Shown: positions 1-8,671, counted from the first letter of the stretch. The stretch is DNA of 64,000 bases from Oscillospiraceae bacterium (GCA_910574635.1 CAJTCG010000005.1:124001-188000), one strand, 5' to 3'. Translations and numbers: made by a program. Notes: a model not told the origin generated them from the sequence alone.

Positions 1-690
1 GTGGGCGTGGCCTTTTTGAAAAAGGGCTTTTCCCTGGGCCGGGCCTATCCGGTGAAGCGGGGAGAGGGGCTGATTCTGCCCGCCGTGATGGCGGGCCTGC
101 TGGCCCTGCTTCTCCTGGCCCCGGGGCTTTTGAAGTTCTCTGAGGAGGGGCCGGGGTCCATGCGGGCCTTCTGGCTGATTTCCCTGGCCACCGGGCTGGC
201 GGTGGGCTTTTTCGCCCAGAGGAGCCGCCTGTGCATGGCGGGAGGGCTCCGGGATGTCTTTTTGCTCCGGGATTTCACCCTTCTGGCGGGTTTCCTGGCG
301 ATTTGGGCCACCGTCACCGTGGGAAATCTCATTCTTGGGAATTATAACCTCTCCGTGCTCTCTCAGCCCGTGGCCCACAGCCAGCACCTCTGGTCCTTCC
401 TGGGCATGGCCCTGGCGGGCTGGGGCTCCATCCTGCTGGGGGGCTGCCCTCTGCGGCAGCTGATTTTGGCGGGCGAGGGCAGCGGCGACGCCGCCGTGAC
501 GGTGCTGGGCATGGTGGCGGGAGCGGCGGCCGCCCACAACTTCGGCCTGGCTGGAAACCCCGACAGCGCGGCGGACGGCGTGTACCAGGTAGGCGGCATT
601 GGGACGGCGGGCATGGTCGCCGTCGTCATCGGTTTCGCCGTGCTGCTGGCGGTAAGCCTGCTTCATCTTCCCGGAAAGGAGGAAGCGTGA
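1..690 (+). CDS. YedE/YeeE-type sulfur or selenium transporter, C-terminal part
   Basis: Integral membrane protein of the YeeE/YedE family, whose members move thiosulfate or are proposed to move selenium compounds. The visible 229 residues are strongly hydrophobic with about six membrane segments and carry the two family motifs, a cysteine in SRLCMAGGLRD (about residues 75-85) and GGCPLRQ (about 146-152). Family members are usually about 350-400 residues, so the gene very probably starts before the window; the GTG at position 1 is just the first possible codon. It is directly coupled to a TusA-like gene downstream, the usual partner of this family. Substrate (sulfur or selenium) is not decided by the sequence. 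Confidence 0.8.
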   Translation: MGVAFLKKGFSLGRAYPVKRGEGLILPAVMAGLLALLLLAPGLLKFSEEGPGSMRAFWLISLATGLAVGFFAQRSRLCMAGGLRDVFLLRDFTLLAGFLAIWATVTVGNLILGNYNLSVLSQPVAHSQHLWSFLGMALAGWGSILLGGCPLRQLILAGEGSGDAAVTVLGMVAGAAAAHNFGLAGNPDSAADGVYQVGGIGTAGMVAVVIGFAVLLAVSLLHLPGKEEA

Positions 691-893
691 TGGTCGACGC
701 GAGAGGGCAGTCCTGCCCCATTCCGGTGGTCATGACCCGGAAGGCCCTGGAAAAGGAAAAGCCCGCCCGGCTGGAGGTCCTGGTGGACGCCCAGGTGGCG
801 GTGGAGAACGTCACCCGCTGCGCCCGTTCCCTGGGCTACCAGGTGACGGCGGAGCCCCAGGGGACGGATTTCAAGCTGATTCTGAGCAAATAG
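690..893 (+). CDS. TusA/SirA-like sulfur carrier protein
   Basis: A 67-residue TusA-family protein, a small cytosolic carrier that holds a persulfide on the cysteine of the CPxP motif (SCPIP, about residues 8-12). TGA of the transporter and this ATG overlap as TGATG, so the two are translationally coupled; AGGAGG at 677-682 lies 7 nt before the ATG, better than the GTG at 687. In related genomes YedE and TusA/YedF-type proteins travel together in selenium or thiosulfate metabolism. This one is the TusA domain alone, without the DsrE-like half of YedF. A perfect terminator follows. Confidence 0.85.
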   Translation: MVDARGQSCPIPVVMTRKALEKEKPARLEVLVDAQVAVENVTRCARSLGYQVTAEPQGTDFKLILSK

Positions 894-898
894 CGGAG

Positions 899-930
899 AA
901 GGCGGCGCCCGGCGGGGCGCCGCCTTTCTC
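899..930 (+). terminator. Rho-independent terminator after the yedE-tusA pair
   Basis: Perfect 12-bp stem (899-910 with 915-926, loop GGCG) followed by a short T-rich tail. Confidence 0.85.
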
Positions 931-932
931 GC

Positions 933-962
933 TTGACGGGGGCGCATCAAAAGCGGTATAAT
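933..962 (+). promoter_or_regulatory. Sigma-A promoter of the asparaginase gene
   Basis: TTGACG at 933-938 and TATAAT at 957-962 with an 18-nt spacer, directly after the preceding terminator. It gives a leader of about 155 nt before the asparaginase start, in which no known riboswitch was recognised. Confidence 0.75.
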
Positions 963-1127
963 AAAAATGTAAAACCATATCGGGGGCGGGGAAATGGGCT
1001 GCAAGAAGAGCTATGCCCTGCTGTGGATTGCCTGTCTGACTGGCGTGCGCCTCCTGGTTCCGTCCCCGCTGCGGCGATCTCATCTGGCAACGCGCCTCGC
1101 GTTCCAATTTTTAAGGAGGTCCCCTCC

Positions 1128-2138
1128 ATGCCTTACACGAAAGACAAAAAGCGCGTCCTCCTCATCGGAACCGGCGGCACCATCGCCTCGGAGGTGACGG
1201 AGGGAGGCCTGGCCCCGGAGCTGACCACGGAGCAGCTTCTGCGCCACGTTCCCGGCATTTCGGATATCTGCGCCGTGGACTGCCTCCAGCTTTTAAACCT
1301 GGACAGCACCAACATCGGCCCCGGCCACTGGCTCCAAATGGCCCGGTGCCTCCGGGAACACTACGGCCGTTACGACGGCTTTGTCCTCACCCACGGTACG
1401 GACACCATGGCCTACACGGCGGCGGCCCTGAGCTATTTGATCCAGGGAAGCCCCAAGCCCATCGTCCTCACCGGCGCGCAGAGGCCCATCGGCTTCGACT
1501 CCACGGACTCCAAGACCAACCTGACGGACGCGGTCCGCTGCGCGTCGGAGGACCTTCCCGGGATCTCCATTGTCTTCGACGGCAAGGTCATTCCCGGCAC
1601 CCGGGCCAGGAAGACCCGGTCCAAGAGTTTCCAGGCCTTTTCCAGCATCAACTACCCCTATCTCGGCATCCTCCGGGACGGGGTGCTCCTGCGCTATATC
1701 CGCCAGGACTGCGGAGCCTATCCCGTGTTCTATGACACGCTGAACACCCGGGTGGCCCTGTTAAAGCTCCTTCCCGGCATGGACCGGGGGGCGGCGGACT
1801 TCCTCCTGGAGCGAAACGACGGACTGATCATCGAGAGCTTCGGCGTGGGGGGCCTGCCCGAGTCCGGGGGATTCTACCACTGTGTGGACGAAGCTCTGGC
1901 GGCGGGGAAGACCCTGGTCATCACCACCCAGGTGGAGAACGAGGGCAGCGACGTGGGAGTCTACCATGTGGGACATGCCCTGAAAAACAAGCTGGGGGTG
2001 CTGGAGGCCTATGACATGACCACCGAGGCCGTGGCGGCCAAGCTGATGTGGATTCTGGGCCAGACCCGGGAGCGCAGAGAGGTGGAGCGCCTCTTCTACA
2101 CGCCGGTGGCCCGGGACATCCTCTGGCCGGTGGAGTGA
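1128..2138 (+). CDS. ansA: L-asparaginase, cytosolic type I
   Basis: Hydrolyses L-asparagine to aspartate and ammonia. Both active-site motifs are present: TGGTIAS (residues 15-21, nucleophile-side Thr18) and THGTDTM (88-94, Thr91/Asp92), plus the conserved TGAQRPIGFDSTDS block. There is no signal peptide, so it is the cytosolic form; 336 residues is normal. The start is the ATG after AAGGAGGT; the frame stays open upstream to 933 but that part has no family similarity. With asnB and glnN nearby, this end of the window concentrates asparagine/glutamine chemistry, although asnB runs in the opposite direction (asparagine synthesis). Confidence 0.93.
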   Translation: MPYTKDKKRVLLIGTGGTIASEVTEGGLAPELTTEQLLRHVPGISDICAVDCLQLLNLDSTNIGPGHWLQMARCLREHYGRYDGFVLTHGTDTMAYTAAALSYLIQGSPKPIVLTGAQRPIGFDSTDSKTNLTDAVRCASEDLPGISIVFDGKVIPGTRARKTRSKSFQAFSSINYPYLGILRDGVLLRYIRQDCGAYPVFYDTLNTRVALLKLLPGMDRGAADFLLERNDGLIIESFGVGGLPESGGFYHCVDEALAAGKTLVITTQVENEGSDVGVYHVGHALKNKLGVLEAYDMTTEAVAAKLMWILGQTRERREVERLFYTPVARDILWPVE

Positions 2139-2188
2139 GGAGCTTCCTGGAAACGAAAAAATCCCCGCTTTCCTTTTTGGACGGCCTG

Positions 2189-2197
2189 TGATACAAT
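2189..2197 (+). promoter_or_regulatory. Likely extended -10 promoter of holB-ricT
   Basis: TGATACAAT (2189-2197) matches an extended -10; no good -35 at 17 nt. The ribosome binding site AAAGGAG precedes the ATG at 2245. Confidence 0.45.
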
Positions 2198-2244
2198 CTT
2201 CTTATTAAAACGCACAGCCCCGCCGGGGAGAAAGGAGTCCCGCC

Positions 2245-3099
2245 ATGGCCCCAGCAAACCCCGACCCCGTTTTCTCCCGCATTCGCGCCGCCGCGGCCCG
2301 GGGAGCCCTCTCCCACGCCCTGCTCTTCACCGGGCCGGGGGACCGGCTGGCCGCGGCCCGGTTCGCCGCCTCCGCCTTTCAGTGCGTGGGGCCGGAACGG
2401 GACCGCCCCTGCGGCGTGTGCCCCGCCTGCCGGAAGGTCCGGGAGGATATCCACCCCGACGTGATTACCGTCCGGGACGAGGAGCACAAATTCATCGCCG
2501 TGGACGTGGTCCGGGAGGTCCGCAGGGACGCCTACATCCGCCCCAACGAGGGGGAGCGGAAGGTCTACCTTTTCCCGGACTGCGCCCTCTTGACGGAGCA
2601 GGACCAGAACGTCCTTCTCAAGCTGGTGGAGGAGGGGCCGCCCTATGCCGCTTTTGTCTTTTGCGCGGAGAATCCGGCGGCGGTGCTCCAGACCCTGCGA
2701 TCCCGCTGCGTGGAGCTGAAGCTCCAGCCCAAGGCCCCGCAGGGCCGGGAGGAGGACGGGGAGGGCGAGGCCCTCTGCCGCTGCCTGCTGAGGCGCAAGC
2801 GGGGAAGCGCCGCAGAGCTGGCGGTCCGGCTGGAGAAAAAGAAGCTGAGCCGGGAGAATTTGAGCGCCCTGCTGGAGCGGAGCGAGGCCCTGCTCTCCCA
2901 GGCCCTGGTCCTGACCTACGGCGGGACGGCGGGGGACGGGGACCGGGCGCTTGCGGAGGAACTGGGGAAACGCTTGACAAAAACGCAGCTTGTGCGCACA
3001 ATAGAGCTCATGAAACAATACCGGCGAGAGTGCGGCTACAACGTGGGTCCCGGCCATGTGCTGGGGGCCCTGGCCGCTGAATTGGAGGAGTTATTTTGA
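2245..3099 (+). CDS. holB: DNA polymerase III delta-prime subunit
   Basis: Clamp-loader subunit of the replicative polymerase. The 284-residue protein has the N-terminal AAA+ fold with the zinc-binding cysteines at 47, 56, 59 and 62 (C-x8-C-x2-C-x2-C), then HPDV and the SRC sensor region (TLRSRC). As expected for delta-prime, the Walker A loop is degenerate (TGPGDRL, no GK[ST]), so it should not hydrolyse ATP itself. It overlaps ricT by four bases (TTGA), the conserved holB-yaaT order of Firmicutes. Confidence 0.9.
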   Translation: MAPANPDPVFSRIRAAAARGALSHALLFTGPGDRLAAARFAASAFQCVGPERDRPCGVCPACRKVREDIHPDVITVRDEEHKFIAVDVVREVRRDAYIRPNEGERKVYLFPDCALLTEQDQNVLLKLVEEGPPYAAFVFCAENPAAVLQTLRSRCVELKLQPKAPQGREEDGEGEALCRCLLRRKRGSAAELAVRLEKKKLSRENLSALLERSEALLSQALVLTYGGTAGDGDRALAEELGKRLTKTQLVRTIELMKQYRRECGYNVGPGHVLGALAAELEELF

Positions 3100-4316
3100 C
3101 TGAAGTCATCAGCGTCCGCTTTCGGGGCGGCAGCAAGACCTATTTCTTCGACCCCAAGGGCATCCAGGTCCGCATGGGGGAGAATGTCATCGTCCAGACC
3201 GCCCAGGGCCTGGAGTTTGCCACCTGTACCCAGGGGAATCACGAGGTGGCGGACGAGGCCATCGTCAAGCCCCTCAGCGCCATTGTCCGCCGGGCCACGG
3301 AAAACGACTTCCGGGTGGTGGAGTACAACCGGAAGCGGGAGCGGGACGCCTTCGACATCTGCGAGGGCAAAATCGCCGACCACGGCCTGGAGATGAAGCT
3401 GGTCAACGTCTCCGTGGGCTTTGACAGCAACAAGATCGTGTTTTACTTTACCGCCGACGGGCGGGTGGACTTCCGGGAGCTGGTCCGGGATTTGGCTTCT
3501 GTCTTCCGGGCGCGGATTGAGCTCAGGCAGATCGGCGTCCGGGACGAGGCGAAGATGATCGGGGGCCTTGGCATCTGCGGGCGGCCCTTCTGCTGCTCCC
3601 AGTTTTTGGACGGGTTTATGCCGGTCTCCATCAAGATGGCCAAGACCCAGAATTTGAGCCTGAACCCCACCAAGATCTCCGGCACCTGCGGGCGGCTGAT
3701 GTGCTGCCTCAAGTACGAGCAGAACGCCTATGAGGACGCCGCCAAGCGGATGCCCAAGCTGGAGTCCTTCGTCCAGACCCCCGACGGGCCGGGCAATGTG
3801 AAGGGCGTGGAGCTGCTGCGGGAGCGGGTGAAGGTCAGCCTGGACAGCGGGCCGGAGAATTTGAAGACCTACCGGGCCTGTGAGATCCAGGTCCTCCGCA
3901 ACGGCAAGGGCAGCCGGGAGGGCATTGAGATTCCCGAGCGCACCGCCCGCTTTGTGGAGGAGCGGGAGGAGGAGGAGCTGATTCAGCCCGTGTTCTCCAC
4001 CTCCTATTACACCGACGACCACCTGGCGGAGGCCCCCCGCCGGGAGAAGATGAGCATCGAGGGAAGCGACACCGGAAAACCCCGCCACCGCCACCGGGGC
4101 GGACGCCGCCGGAGCGCTCCCCGTCCCGAGGGACCGGCCTTTCAGCCGCAGCCCCCCAAGAAGCAGGGAAGCCCCCGCCCCCCCAAGCAGCAGAGCCGCC
4201 CGGAGGGTCAGCGGGACCAGCGGGAGGACTGCCCCGCCGGGGAGAACAAGCGCCGCCGCCCGCCCTACCGCGGGGGACGCCGGTGGAATAAGAACGGGGA
4301 CGCGCCCAAGACTTGA
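3096..4316 (+). CDS. ricT: PSP1-domain protein RicT (YaaT), RNase Y regulator
   Basis: Homologue of Bacillus RicT/YaaT, a member of the Fe-S-containing RicA-RicF-RicT complex that tunes RNase Y processing and affects sporulation and competence. The PSP1 domain spans roughly residues 1-270; six cysteines occur as CGRPFCC (161-167) and CGRLMCC (198-204), fitting cluster ligands. The start is TTG at 3096, overlapping the holB stop and preceded by GGAGGAG. At 406 residues it is much longer than the Bacillus protein because of a basic, Arg/Pro/Gln-rich disordered tail after about residue 310, probably RNA-binding (inference). Confidence 0.88.
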   Translation: MTEVISVRFRGGSKTYFFDPKGIQVRMGENVIVQTAQGLEFATCTQGNHEVADEAIVKPLSAIVRRATENDFRVVEYNRKRERDAFDICEGKIADHGLEMKLVNVSVGFDSNKIVFYFTADGRVDFRELVRDLASVFRARIELRQIGVRDEAKMIGGLGICGRPFCCSQFLDGFMPVSIKMAKTQNLSLNPTKISGTCGRLMCCLKYEQNAYEDAAKRMPKLESFVQTPDGPGNVKGVELLRERVKVSLDSGPENLKTYRACEIQVLRNGKGSREGIEIPERTARFVEEREEEELIQPVFSTSYYTDDHLAEAPRREKMSIEGSDTGKPRHRHRGGRRRSAPRPEGPAFQPQPPKKQGSPRPPKQQSRPEGQRDQREDCPAGENKRRRPPYRGGRRWNKNGDAPKT

Positions 4317-4352
4317 AAAAACGCTCAACGGCTTTGCCGTTGAGCGTTTTTC
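4316..4352. terminator. Bidirectional terminator between ricT and glnN
   Basis: Long perfect stem (AAAAACGCTCAACGG paired with its complement around a CTTT loop), A-rich on one side and T-rich on the other, so it can serve the two convergent genes. Confidence 0.9.
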
Positions 4353-4371
4353 TGGGATTTGGGGAGACCGT

Positions 4372-6459
4372 TTAAACGGAGAACAGCAGCTCCGAGTACA
4401 CCGGGAAGGGCCACGCCTTGGCGTCGGTGAGAGCTTCCAGCTGGTCGGCGGTCTCCCGGGCGGCGGTCATGTCGGGGATCAGCACGTCGTGGCAGTACCG
4501 CATGGCGGTTTCCGCCCCGGAGGGAATGGCGGCCAGGTCCGCCTCCAGCTTTGCGCAGCCGTCCATCAGCGTGTCCGTCAGGGCGGAGAGCTTCTGGGAC
4601 GTGGAAGTCTCGTAGCGGCAGCTGGAGCCCATCTCCTTCTTTTTAAAGGCCCGCTCGCACAGCTCCGCGGCGCAGCCGGAAACGGCGGGGAGAATCTCGT
4701 GGCGGATCATGTCGATCATGGTGCCGGCCTCGATGGAGAGGACCGTCCGGTAGTTCTCCACATGAATCTCATACCGGGCCCGGACCTCCTCCTCCGTGTA
4801 GATGCCGTGCTTGACAAAGAGGTCGATGTTCTTCTGCTGGACATAGGCGGGCAGGGCGTCGGCGGTGGATTTGAGGTTGGCCAGGCCCCGGCGTTCCGCC
4901 TCGGCAATCCAGTTGCCGTCGTAGCCGTTTCCGTTGAAGATGATGCGCTGGTGCTCGGTGAAGGTCCGGCGGATCAGCTTCTGGAGGTCGGCCTGGAAGT
5001 CGGCGGAGGACTCCAGCTCGTCGGCGAACTGCTTGAGCTCCTCGGCCATGATGGTGTTCAGGGCGATGTTGGGCCCGGAGATGGACTGGGAGGAGCCCAG
5101 CATGCGGAACTCGAACTTGTTGCCGGTGAAGGCCATGGGGGAGGTCCGGTTCCGGTCCGTGGTGTCCTGGCGGATGGCGGGGAGCACGTCCACGCCGATC
5201 TCCAGGGTTTTCTTGCTGGCGTCGGTGTACTCGGTGCCCTGGATGATGGAATCCACCACGGCGTTCAGCTCGTCCCCCAGGAAGATGGAGAGGACGGCGG
5301 GGGGAGCCTCCTGGGCCCCCAGGCGGTGGTCGTTTCCGGCGGTGGCCACGGTGGTGCGGAGGAAGTCCTGGTACTCGTCCACGCCCTTGACAAAGGCCGC
5401 CAGGAAGAGGAGGAAGCGGGCGTTCTGGCTGGGGGTGGAGCCGGGCTTGAAGAGGTTCTTCCCCGTGTCGGTGGAGAGGGACCAGTTGTCGTGCTTGCCG
5501 GAGCCGTTTACCCCGGCGAAGGGCTTTTCATGGAGGAGGCACACCAGGCCGTGGCGGTCCGCCACCTTTTTCATCACCTCCATCACCAGCTGGTTCTGGT
5601 CGCAGGCGGTGTTGGCGTCGGTATAGATGGGGGCCATTTCGTGCTGGGAGGGGGCCACCTCGTTGTGCTTGGTCTTGGAGGGGATGCCCAGGGCCCACAG
5701 GGTCTCGTCCAGGTCCTTCATGTAGGCGGCCACCCGGGGCTTGATAGCGCCGAAGTAGTGGTCGTCCAGCTCCTGGCCCCGGGGGGGCTTGGCGCCGAAT
5801 AAGGTCCGGCCCGTCATCCGCAGGTCCTTCCGCTTGCCGAAGAGCTGCTTGTCAATGAGGAAATACTCCTGCTCCGGGCCCACCTGGGCCATGACCTTCC
5901 GGCTCTCGGTGTCCCCGAAGAGGCGGAGGATGCGGATGGCCTGGCGGCTGACCTCCTCAATGGAGCGGAGGAGGGGCATTTTCTTGTCCAGGGCCTGGCC
6001 GGAGTAAGAGCAGAAGATGGTGGGGATGCAGAGGGAGCCCTCCTTCAAAAAGGCGAAGGAGGTGGGGTCCCAGGCGGTGTAGCCCCGGGCCTCGAAGGTA
6101 GCCCGGAGGCCGCCGGAGGGGAAGGAGGAGGCGTCCGGCTCGCCCCGGACCAGCTCCTTGCCGGAGAACTCCATCATGATCCGGCCGCCGCCGGTGGGGC
6201 TGATGAAGCTGTCGTGCTTTTCGGCGGTGACGCCGGTCATGGGCTGGAACCAGTGGGTAAAGTGGGTGGCGCCCCGCTCCACGGCCCACTGCTTCATGGC
6301 CTCGGCGATTTCGTTGGCGGTGGAGATGTCCAGGGCCGTGCCCTCGGTGACGCAGGTTTTCCAAGCGCCGTAGGACGCGGGGGAGAGGCGGTCCTTCATG
6401 GTCTCCTCGTTGAAGACCTGGCTGCCGAAGAGCTCGGGGAGATGCAAGGTAGTACTCAT
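4372..6459 (-). CDS. glnN: Glutamine synthetase type III
   Basis: ATP-dependent synthesis of glutamine from glutamate and ammonia. At 695 residues it is the large GSIII class, with the typical N-terminal LFGSQVFNEETMKDRL region (about 10-25), EVAPSQHEMAPI and NDHRLGAQEAPPA blocks of the catalytic barrel, and a C-terminal helical tail. ATG is preceded by AGGAGGAAACG. It is transcribed from its own promoter downstream of asnB through an unusual leader of four hairpins with a palindromic operator (described separately), so regulation by nitrogen status is likely, but the regulator is not visible here. Confidence 0.95.
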   Translation of the reverse strand: MSTTLHLPELFGSQVFNEETMKDRLSPASYGAWKTCVTEGTALDISTANEIAEAMKQWAVERGATHFTHWFQPMTGVTAEKHDSFISPTGGGRIMMEFSGKELVRGEPDASSFPSGGLRATFEARGYTAWDPTSFAFLKEGSLCIPTIFCSYSGQALDKKMPLLRSIEEVSRQAIRILRLFGDTESRKVMAQVGPEQEYFLIDKQLFGKRKDLRMTGRTLFGAKPPRGQELDDHYFGAIKPRVAAYMKDLDETLWALGIPSKTKHNEVAPSQHEMAPIYTDANTACDQNQLVMEVMKKVADRHGLVCLLHEKPFAGVNGSGKHDNWSLSTDTGKNLFKPGSTPSQNARFLLFLAAFVKGVDEYQDFLRTTVATAGNDHRLGAQEAPPAVLSIFLGDELNAVVDSIIQGTEYTDASKKTLEIGVDVLPAIRQDTTDRNRTSPMAFTGNKFEFRMLGSSQSISGPNIALNTIMAEELKQFADELESSADFQADLQKLIRRTFTEHQRIIFNGNGYDGNWIAEAERRGLANLKSTADALPAYVQQKNIDLFVKHGIYTEEEVRARYEIHVENYRTVLSIEAGTMIDMIRHEILPAVSGCAAELCERAFKKKEMGSSCRYETSTSQKLSALTDTLMDGCAKLEADLAAIPSGAETAMRYCHDVLIPDMTAARETADQLEALTDAKAWPFPVYSELLFSV

Positions 6460-6482
6460 AATCGTTTCCTCCTCAATTTCAT

Positions 6483-6602
6483 GCCTGCCGAAAGCGTTCG
6501 GCAGGCTGGACGTTTTTCAACTCGTTGAAAAACGTTTGATTGAAAGGAAAGACACCCTTCCTGGGTTTCTTTCCAACTATCTTCCTTCCCGATATCGGGA
6601 AG
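6483..6602 (-). repeat. Four consecutive hairpins in the glnN leader
   Basis: In transcription order: 6585-6602 (18-bp palindrome CTTCCCGATATCGGGAAG), 6546-6574 (12-bp stem with one mismatch, 5-nt loop), 6510-6535 (perfect 11-bp stem, tetraloop), 6483-6506 (perfect 10-bp stem, tetraloop). None has a U-run, so they are not simple terminators. The ribosome binding site follows about 10 nt after the last hairpin. No known riboswitch was recognised. Confidence 0.8.
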
Positions 6603-6613
6603 TGTACCGCTTC

Positions 6614-6644
6614 ATGATACCTTTATGTTAAATCGTAACATAAA
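6614..6644 (-). promoter_or_regulatory. glnN promoter with palindromic operator
   Basis: Perfect inverted repeat TTTATGTTA-AATCG-TAACATAAA at 6622-6644 covers the -35 region of a likely promoter whose -10 (TATCAT on the minus strand) is 6614-6619. It resembles a GlnR/TnrA site but its spacer is 5 rather than 7 between the TGTTA/TAACA halves. Confidence 0.55.
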
Positions 6645-6680
6645 ACGATGCAAACACAATTGGTAATACTTCTAAACTTC

Positions 6681-6698
6681 CGGCCCGGAAGAGGGCCG
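6681..6698 (-). terminator. Weak terminator after asnB
   Basis: Stem CGGCCC/GGGCCG immediately after the asnB stop codon, followed on the minus strand by GAAGTTTAG, a poor U-run. Confidence 0.35.
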
Positions 6699-6699
6699 T

Positions 6700-8286
6700 T
6701 CATTGTCCGCTGGCGCCGTAGTTGCTCAGGGCCCGGGCGGAAGGGTCGTCCACGTCGCATCCCTCCCAGGACTTGTTGGGCATCCAGAAATCCCGGATCA
6801 TCGCCGCCTGTCCCGGGTAGTGCTTCTCGAAGATCTCCCGGTACAGCAGACTCTCCTTGGTGAAGGGCGGGCAGTGGTAATCGTACTTGTGCCGCAGGGC
6901 CTCGAATGCCCCGTCCGTGTATTTCTCCTGGGCGTAGGCTTTCAGGTCGTCCACCATGGAGTGGCCCACGGCGTCGGAGAAGGCAGCTTTCTGCCGCCAG
7001 AGGATGCCCTCGGGCAGGAGGCGGTCCTTCTCAAAGGCGTGGCGGAGCAGGTATTTCCCCATGCCGTAGGTGTTCCGCTTCATCTCGGGGTCCAGGGACA
7101 TGACGTATTTCACGAAATCCAGGTCGCCGAAGGGCACCCGGGCCTCCAGGGAGTTGACGGAGATGCAGCGGTCCGCCCGGAGCACGTCGTACATGTAAAG
7201 CTCATCCACCCGCTTTTTTGCCTCCTTCTGGAACTCCTCGCCGCTGGGGGCGAAGTCCGTGTACTTATAGCCAAAGAGCTCGTCGGAAATCTCCCCGGTC
7301 AGCAGCACCCGAATGTCCGTTTTCTCGTGGATGGCCTTGCAGCAAAGGTACATCCCCATGCTGGCCCGGATGGTGGTGATGTCCCAGGTGCCCAGCAGGG
7401 CAATCAGCTCATCCAGGGTCGCCAGGACCTCCTCCCGGGTCATATAGACCTCGGTGTGGTCGGCCCCGATGTAGTCCGCCGCCTCCCGGGCGTATTTGAG
7501 GTCGATGGCATCCTTGTCCATGCCGATGGCGAAGGTTCGGATCTTCTTCCCCAGCACGACGGAGGAAATGGCGCAGACCAGGCTGGAGTCCAGCCCGCCG
7601 GAGAGGAGGAAGCCCAAAGGCGCGTCGGCGTCCAGCCGCTTGTCGACCCCGGCGATGAGCTTATCGCGAATATGCTTGCAGGCAGTCTCCCGGTCGTCCC
7701 GGCAGTATTCGCTTACCGTGGTAAAATCGGCGTAGCGGACGAAGGTTCCCCCGGCGTAGTAGTGCCCCGGCGGGAAGGGGCGGATTTCCCGGCACAGCCC
7801 CACCAGGTTCTTGGCCTCGCTGGCGAAGACGATGCCTCCCGCCCGGTCATACCCGTAAAACAGGGGCCGGATGCCGATGGGGTCCCGGGCGGCGATGAGG
7901 GAATCCGTCCTCCCGTCGTAGAGGACCAGGGCGAATTCCGCGTCCAGCCGGGCGAACATCTCCAGGCCGTACTCCCGGTAGAGGGGCAGCAGAATTTCGC
8001 AGTCGCTGCCGCTTTGAAACGAGTAGCCCCGCTCCTGAAGCTGCCGCTTCAAAGGCCGGAAACCGTAGATTTCCCCGTTGCACACCAGATAGTCCCCGCC
8101 CAGCCGGAAGGGCTGCATCCCCTCCGGGGTCAGGCCCATGATGGCCAGCCGGTGGAAGCAGAGCCACCCTGTTGGGGTTTCCACAACGCGGGACATATCC
8201 GGCCCCCGGGATTTCGTGCGCGCAAAGAAGGGCTGAAGCTCCTCCCGCGTGACGTCCTTTTTCTCAAAACCCATAATCGAACACAT
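6700..8286 (-). CDS. asnB: Asparagine synthase (glutamine-hydrolysing)
   Basis: Makes asparagine from aspartate, ATP and glutamine. The start was set at the ATG at 8286 because it puts the nucleophile Cys at residue 2 (MCSIMGF), as in class II glutamine amidotransferases, and because GGAGGTG sits 8 nt upstream; an upstream in-frame start would bury that cysteine. CNGEIYG (about 69-75) belongs to the amidotransferase site and SGGLDSS (229-235) is the ATP-pyrophosphatase loop of the synthetase domain. 528 residues is normal. A T-box with an AAC (Asn) specifier controls it, so it is induced when tRNA-Asn is uncharged. Confidence 0.94.
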   Translation of the reverse strand: MCSIMGFEKKDVTREELQPFFARTKSRGPDMSRVVETPTGWLCFHRLAIMGLTPEGMQPFRLGGDYLVCNGEIYGFRPLKRQLQERGYSFQSGSDCEILLPLYREYGLEMFARLDAEFALVLYDGRTDSLIAARDPIGIRPLFYGYDRAGGIVFASEAKNLVGLCREIRPFPPGHYYAGGTFVRYADFTTVSEYCRDDRETACKHIRDKLIAGVDKRLDADAPLGFLLSGGLDSSLVCAISSVVLGKKIRTFAIGMDKDAIDLKYAREAADYIGADHTEVYMTREEVLATLDELIALLGTWDITTIRASMGMYLCCKAIHEKTDIRVLLTGEISDELFGYKYTDFAPSGEEFQKEAKKRVDELYMYDVLRADRCISVNSLEARVPFGDLDFVKYVMSLDPEMKRNTYGMGKYLLRHAFEKDRLLPEGILWRQKAAFSDAVGHSMVDDLKAYAQEKYTDGAFEALRHKYDYHCPPFTKESLLYREIFEKHYPGQAAMIRDFWMPNKSWEGCDVDDPSARALSNYGASGQ

Positions 8287-8324
8287 AACAAGCACCTCCG
8301 AATTGATATGGCTTTCCCGCCTGG

Positions 8325-8640
8325 GAAAATAAAAACGCAGCTATCTCCTGAACATTCAGGACGAATAGCTGCTATCCGCGGTGCCACCTGATTTACCTCC
8401 CCGTCTGACCGGGGGCGGTCACCTTCAAGGCTCCAACAAGCCCGTGTGAGGTAACGATCACAACTCGCCGCGCTTACTGCCGGGGAAGGGAGAGACCCCC
8501 CGGGTTCAGCTTGGAGCTACGGAGTGTTCTTCCCGGAGGCTCTTTGCGCGGGGTTCTCACTGTCCCCCGCTCACTGGGGCGGAACGCCCTCCGGTACTTT
8601 TCTCCATCAACGCCGTTTTCCGTATCGCTTTGTTGTGTTA
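8325..8640 (-). ncRNA. T-box riboswitch, asparagine-specific
   Basis: On the minus strand the T-box sequence AGGTGGCACCGCGG lies at 8376-8389. The competing terminator is GCAGCTAT/ATAGCTGC (8337-8344 with 8365-8372) followed by T5. Stem I has the AAAAGTAC bulge side and the GGAAGAACACTCC specifier side; the specifier reads AAC (8526-8528), an Asn codon, agreeing with the asnB gene it precedes. Uncharged tRNA-Asn would favour the antiterminator. Confidence 0.92.
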
Positions 8641-8641
8641 A

Positions 8642-8671
8642 AGCTTACACCTGGAAAGGTCCCGCTGTCAA
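8642..8671 (-). promoter_or_regulatory. asnB promoter
   Basis: Minus-strand TTGACA (8666-8671) and TAAGCT (8642-8647), 18-nt spacer, just upstream of T-box stem I. Confidence 0.55.

Noticed and set aside
994..1197. Leader peptide in the asparaginase 5' region (CKKSYALLWIAC start).
   Set aside because: No ribosome binding site, it overlaps the asparaginase start in another frame, and no attenuator pairing was seen.
6483..6602. ANTAR-responsive tandem hairpins in the glnN leader.
   Set aside because: ANTAR targets need hexaloops with A at position 1 and G at 4; loops here are tetraloops or 5-nt and do not fit. No ANTAR gene is adjacent.
6622..6644. GlnR/TnrA binding site.
   Set aside because: The consensus TGTNA-N7-TNACA needs a 7-nt spacer; here it is 5. 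Kept only as an unassigned operator.
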